From Flavobacterium sp. (GTDB lineage Bacteria > Bacteroidota > Bacteroidia > Flavobacteriales > Flavobacteriaceae): a DNA stretch of 9,723 bases. Below are positions 7,796 through 9,723 of this stretch, one piece after another (position 1 is the stretch's first letter; the number at the start of each line of letters is the position of its first letter). The position numbers were made by a program, and so were the translations under genes. The notes beneath the pieces are model-generated. The model saw only the letters and a list, made by a program, of their open reading frames with translations. It had not been told where the DNA came from and ran no database searches. Location: NCBI GenBank assembly GCA_019105125.1, contig JAHRWO010000190.1:1-9723 (forward strand), in the 5' to 3' direction.

Positions 7796-7836
7796 TTAAA
7801 TAGATTTATTCTTTCTTAAAACTCAATACTTTTAAA

Positions 7837-7864
7837 GTCTAAAAAAGCAATTGCAAATTTAGAC
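7837..7864. promoter_or_regulatory. 28-base interrupted palindrome over the bamD promoter
   Basis: GTCTAAA (7837-7843) and TTTAGAC (7858-7864) are perfect inverted arms. Exactly at their centre lies a second palindrome, GCAATTGC (7847-7854). Overall 11 of 14 position pairs are symmetric, and the three failures form one block (AAA opposite AAA). The dyad contains the -7 element and the predicted start site, which suits an operator for a dimeric regulator. As RNA it would fold only weakly, so a terminator for dapA is less likely. Confidence 0.4.
7854..7861 (-). promoter_or_regulatory. Promoter -7 element for the bamD operon
   Basis: TAAATTTG on the minus strand matches the Bacteroidetes -7 consensus TAnnTTTG exactly. 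At 19 bases upstream there is TTT rather than TTG, so the -33 element is imperfect. Initiation near 7848 would leave a leader of about 50 bases before bamD. It is the only good match in the 96 bases between dapA and bamD. Read-through from dapA cannot be excluded, as I see no convincing terminator here. Confidence 0.5.
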
Positions 7865-7891
7865 ATAATTTATTTACTATAAAAATCTTTT

Positions 7892-8770
7892 TTATTTCAT
7901 CCTTTTTGTGAAGTTGTGAAGTCTTTGCGCTAAGTCATCATTTACATTCACTAATGGCAATCTAACTGTGTTTTCAGACAAACCTAGTGCTTTAAACACC
8001 TCTTTAATTCCACCAGGGTTTCCTTGTTCAAAAATCATATCGATGCTTTCCACTAACGAATAATGCAATTTGTAAGCTTCATCTACTTTTCTTTGAAAGA
8101 CTAAACGTACCATTTCAGAAAATTCTTTTGGAAATCCTTCTCCAATAACTGAAATTACTCCTGCTCCTCCTGCTAAAACCATTGGTAAAGTAATCATATC
8201 GTCACCAGAAATCACCAAGAAACCTTCTGGTTTGGTTTGTATTAATTTCATTGCTTGTACGATATCACCAGCTGCTTCTTTAATTCCAATTACGTTTTTA
8301 CAATCTTTAGCTATTCGGATCACCGTTGTTGGCAACATGTTACTTGAAGTTCTTCCCGGAACATTGTACAGAATAACTGGTATTGGAGATGCCTCTGCAA
8401 CAGCTTTAAAATGTTGGTAAATTCCTTCTTGTGTAGGTTTATTGTAATAAGGAGACACCGATAAAATCGCTGAAAAATCAGAAAAATCTCTAGTTTTCAA
8501 TTCCTTGACAACTTCTGCTGTATTATTACCTCCTACACCTAAAACTAAAGGCAATCGGCCTGCATTAGCTTTAATTACTGTAGCAATAACCAATTCTTTT
8601 TCATCTTGTGTTAAAGTAGCCGTTTCTGCTGTAGTTCCTAAAACAACAAGATATTCTACTCCACCTTCAATTACATAATTTACAATTCGCTCAAGAGCAG
8701 CGACATCTACAGAAAAATCTTTTCTAAATGGTGTTACTAAAGCAACTCCTGTACCAATAAATGATTGCAT
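7892..8770 (-). CDS. dapA: 4-hydroxy-tetrahydrodipicolinate synthase
   Basis: A 292-residue TIM-barrel aldolase of typical length. It condenses pyruvate with aspartate semialdehyde, the first committed step to diaminopimelate (for peptidoglycan) and lysine. Visible catalytic residues are T46 and T47 in GTTAE, Y109 in SPYYNKP, Y135 and R140 in YNVPGRT, and the Schiff-base lysine K164 in GIKEA. By alignment with E. coli DapA, the lysine-binding allosteric site keeps N82, E86 and Y108. Both histidines are replaced, however (H53 by Q55 and H56 by K58), so feedback by lysine may be weak or altered. The ATG at 8770 gives the conserved [15 protein letters not shown] start. The small DUF6913-like gene ends 3 bases upstream, so the two are co-transcribed. 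Related aldolases such as N-acetylneuraminate lyase are unlikely, given the intact dapA residue set. Confidence 0.96.
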   Translation of the reverse strand: MQSFIGTGVALVTPFRKDFSVDVAALERIVNYVIEGGVEYLVVLGTTAETATLTQDEKELVIATVIKANAGRLPLVLGVGGNNTAEVVKELKTRDFSDFSAILSVSPYYNKPTQEGIYQHFKAVAEASPIPVILYNVPGRTSSNMLPTTVIRIAKDCKNVIGIKEAAGDIVQAMKLIQTKPEGFLVISGDDMITLPMVLAGGAGVISVIGEGFPKEFSEMVRLVFQRKVDEAYKLHYSLVESIDMIFEQGNPGGIKEVFKALGLSENTVRLPLVNVNDDLAQRLHNFTKRMK

Positions 8771-8773
8771 TTT

Positions 8774-9292
8774 TTATATTTTATTTAAAATTTTCAAATA
8801 TTTAAACAACTCTAAAACAAACTCATTAAAATCTTCAACAAGCGTTTTTATGATAAAATGATTCACTCGTTTGTCAACCGTATCAAATCCTACTTTAAAT
8901 TTAGCCTTTGATTTTGTTGACAACAGTAACAATCCACTTTTATTAACGTCGTAATAATTAATTAATAAATCAAACGATGTATTAATAAAGTCGTTCACTT
9001 CTTTTTTATCAATTTCTCCTGAAATCGAAATATTTTTTAAAGACAAAAAAGGTTCGTTTATTACTTCTTTCTTCTTGATTTTATCTTTATAAACCAAAAT
9101 AGAAATATTACTCTCTTGAATTCCCTGTGAAACAATTCGCTCCACTAATTGATTCGTTTTACTAAAATATGTTTCGTCTACTAAAACACCAACCGTCAAC
9201 ACTTTATCGTTTGAACCAGACGAATTTTGAGTTGCTAATCGTTTAGTAACATTTTTTTTAAGAAAAAAGTTCTTTATAATATTATAAAACAT
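8774..9292 (-). CDS. Uncharacterised DUF6913-like protein upstream of dapA
   Basis: A 172-residue cytoplasmic-looking protein of unknown function with no signal peptide or convincing membrane segment. The first 20 residues are basic and aromatic (MFYNIIKNFFLKKNVTKRLA) and could form an amphipathic helix. The body alternates strand-like and helix-like stretches: VLTVGVLVDE (31-40), NISILVYKD (62-70), FDLLINYYDVNKSGLLLLS (107-125) and KAKFKVGFD (129-137). This suggests an alpha/beta fold. From memory it resembles the family labelled DUF6913, which I recall in Flavobacteriia next to dapA. No catalytic motif is evident. It is the first gene of the two-gene unit with dapA, and its ATG at 9292 lies 45 bases from the divergent lipoprotein start. 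Confidence 0.8.
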   Translation of the reverse strand: MFYNIIKNFFLKKNVTKRLATQNSSGSNDKVLTVGVLVDETYFSKTNQLVERIVSQGIQESNISILVYKDKIKKKEVINEPFLSLKNISISGEIDKKEVNDFINTSFDLLINYYDVNKSGLLLLSTKSKAKFKVGFDTVDKRVNHFIIKTLVEDFNEFVLELFKYLKILNKI

Positions 9293-9311
9293 AGTATTTT
9301 TACCTATTAGA

Positions 9312-9319
9312 CAAAATTA
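9312..9319 (-). promoter_or_regulatory. Possible -7 element for the DUF6913-dapA unit
   Basis: TAATTTTG on the minus strand matches TAnnTTTG exactly. No TTG lies at the expected distance upstream, and the leader before the ATG at 9292 would be only about 13 bases. It lies in the 45-base divergent gap, which must hold or lie near the promoters of both directions. Confidence 0.33.
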
Positions 9320-9337
9320 AAAATTTAAGCTTTTGTT

Positions 9338-9723
9338 ATGCTTGTAAATGTAAAAAAGAATACGATATCTTTTGGATTTTTTGTTATATTATTAACATTT
9401 AATCTCTTTATATCTTGTAAATCAACTTCTTCCTATCAAACTACTAAAATTGAAGGAAAAAAAATAGGCGTTACCAATGAAAAAGGCGAAGACGAAGCTA
9501 TTGCAACTTACGTAAAACCTTACAGCGATAACATCAACAAAGATTTGAATAGTGTTTTAGCTTATTGTCCTGAAACACTAGACAAAAGTAAAGGAACTTG
9601 GCAATCGAATATCGGAAATTTATTAGCTGAAATTACTTTTGAACTTGGAAACCCAGTTTTTCAAAAAAGAGAAAATAAAACGATTGATGTTTGCTTACTT
9701 AATCACGGCGGAATTAGAGCTGT
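9338..9723 (+). CDS. 5'-nucleotidase C-terminal-domain lipoprotein, 3' end outside window
   Basis: The frame is open from ATG at 9338 to the window edge (128 codons and 2 bases). Residues 1-27 are a lipoprotein signal: basic LVNVKKN, a hydrophobic stretch ISFGFFVILLTFNLF, then ISC with lipidation at C27. The mature part contains TWQSNIGNLLAEITFE (87-102) and DVCLLNHGGIRA (117-128). These correspond to the SNLxADA and NxGGIR motifs of the nucleotide-binding C-terminal domain of UshA-type 5'-nucleotidases. The N-terminal metallophosphoesterase domain is absent: only about 35 residues separate the lipid anchor from the start of this domain. In Flavobacteria I recall such a protein being followed by a separate metallophosphoesterase gene, which would lie beyond the window. 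Probable role: surface or periplasmic nucleotide hydrolysis for phosphate or nucleoside salvage. An in-frame stop lies just upstream, so the start cannot be far 5'. Confidence 0.82.
   Translation, partial: MLVNVKKNTISFGFFVILLTFNLFISCKSTSSYQTTKIEGKKIGVTNEKGEDEAIATYVKPYSDNINKDLNSVLAYCPETLDKSKGTWQSNIGNLLAEITFELGNPVFQKRENKTIDVCLLNHGGIRA

Noticed and set aside
7837..7864. Intrinsic terminator for dapA
   Set aside because: The stem would be a 7-bp AT-rich helix with a 14-base loop and no following T run. It fits a DNA operator better, if it is functional at all.
8232..8420. 62-codon plus-strand reading frame
   Set aside because: It is antisense to the dapA catalytic region and has no independent support.
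9326..9335. Plus-strand -7-like sequence TAAGCTTTTG for the lipoprotein gene
   Set aside because: It has one base too many for TAnnTTTG and ends only two bases before the ATG, leaving no room for a start site and leader.
1..9723. CRISPR array, transposon, phage, toxin-antitoxin or defence system
   Set aside because: I saw no regularly spaced direct repeats, transposase or recombinase motifs, tRNA-like structures or compact two-gene toxin layouts. Every frame is explained by the genes listed.

Overview
The window looks like a chromosomal segment of a member of the Bacteroidetes, most likely a Flavobacterium or close relative. The reasons are its low GC content by eye, several promoter-like sites of the Bacteroidetes type (TTG, about 19 bases, TAnnTTTG), few purine-rich ribosome binding sites, and its gene content: an omega subunit of the Bacteroidetes form, a DUF4835/PorD-type protein, a BamD lipoprotein, and a modular fibronectin-type secreted protein like those exported by type IX secretion. 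All genes but the last are on the minus strand, so transcription runs from high to low coordinates until the divergent start near 9300-9338. The longest stretch without a gene is only about 138 bases.

Reading in the direction of transcription, the first unit (9292 to 7892) is a small uncharacterised DUF6913-like protein followed 3 bases later by dapA, the first committed enzyme of lysine/diaminopimelate synthesis. After a 96-base gap holding a promoter-like site inside a 28-base dyad, a tight cluster runs from 7795 to 2902: bamD (outer-membrane protein assembly), rpoZ (RNA polymerase omega), coaBC (coenzyme A synthesis), a DUF4835/PorD-type periplasmic protein and recN (recombination repair). 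Gaps are 5 to 21 bases, with one 8-base overlap, so this is very probably one operon. fabV (enoyl reductase of fatty-acid synthesis) follows with its own near-perfect promoter, partly inside the 3' end of recN, and ends in a strong intrinsic terminator. A separate promoter then appears to drive a large secreted protein that leaves the window at position 1 after 503 codons.

On the plus strand, 9338 to the window end is the start of a lipoprotein resembling a stand-alone C-terminal domain of 5'-nucleotidase.

The window is mainly housekeeping genes involved in envelope and precursor metabolism. I found no CRISPR array, insertion sequence, tRNA, rRNA, phage gene or defence system. The points most worth a second look are two changed active-site positions in CoaC, a DapA lacking both histidines of the lysine-feedback site, the dyad over the bamD promoter, the mixed-function operon and the uncharacterised dapA partner.
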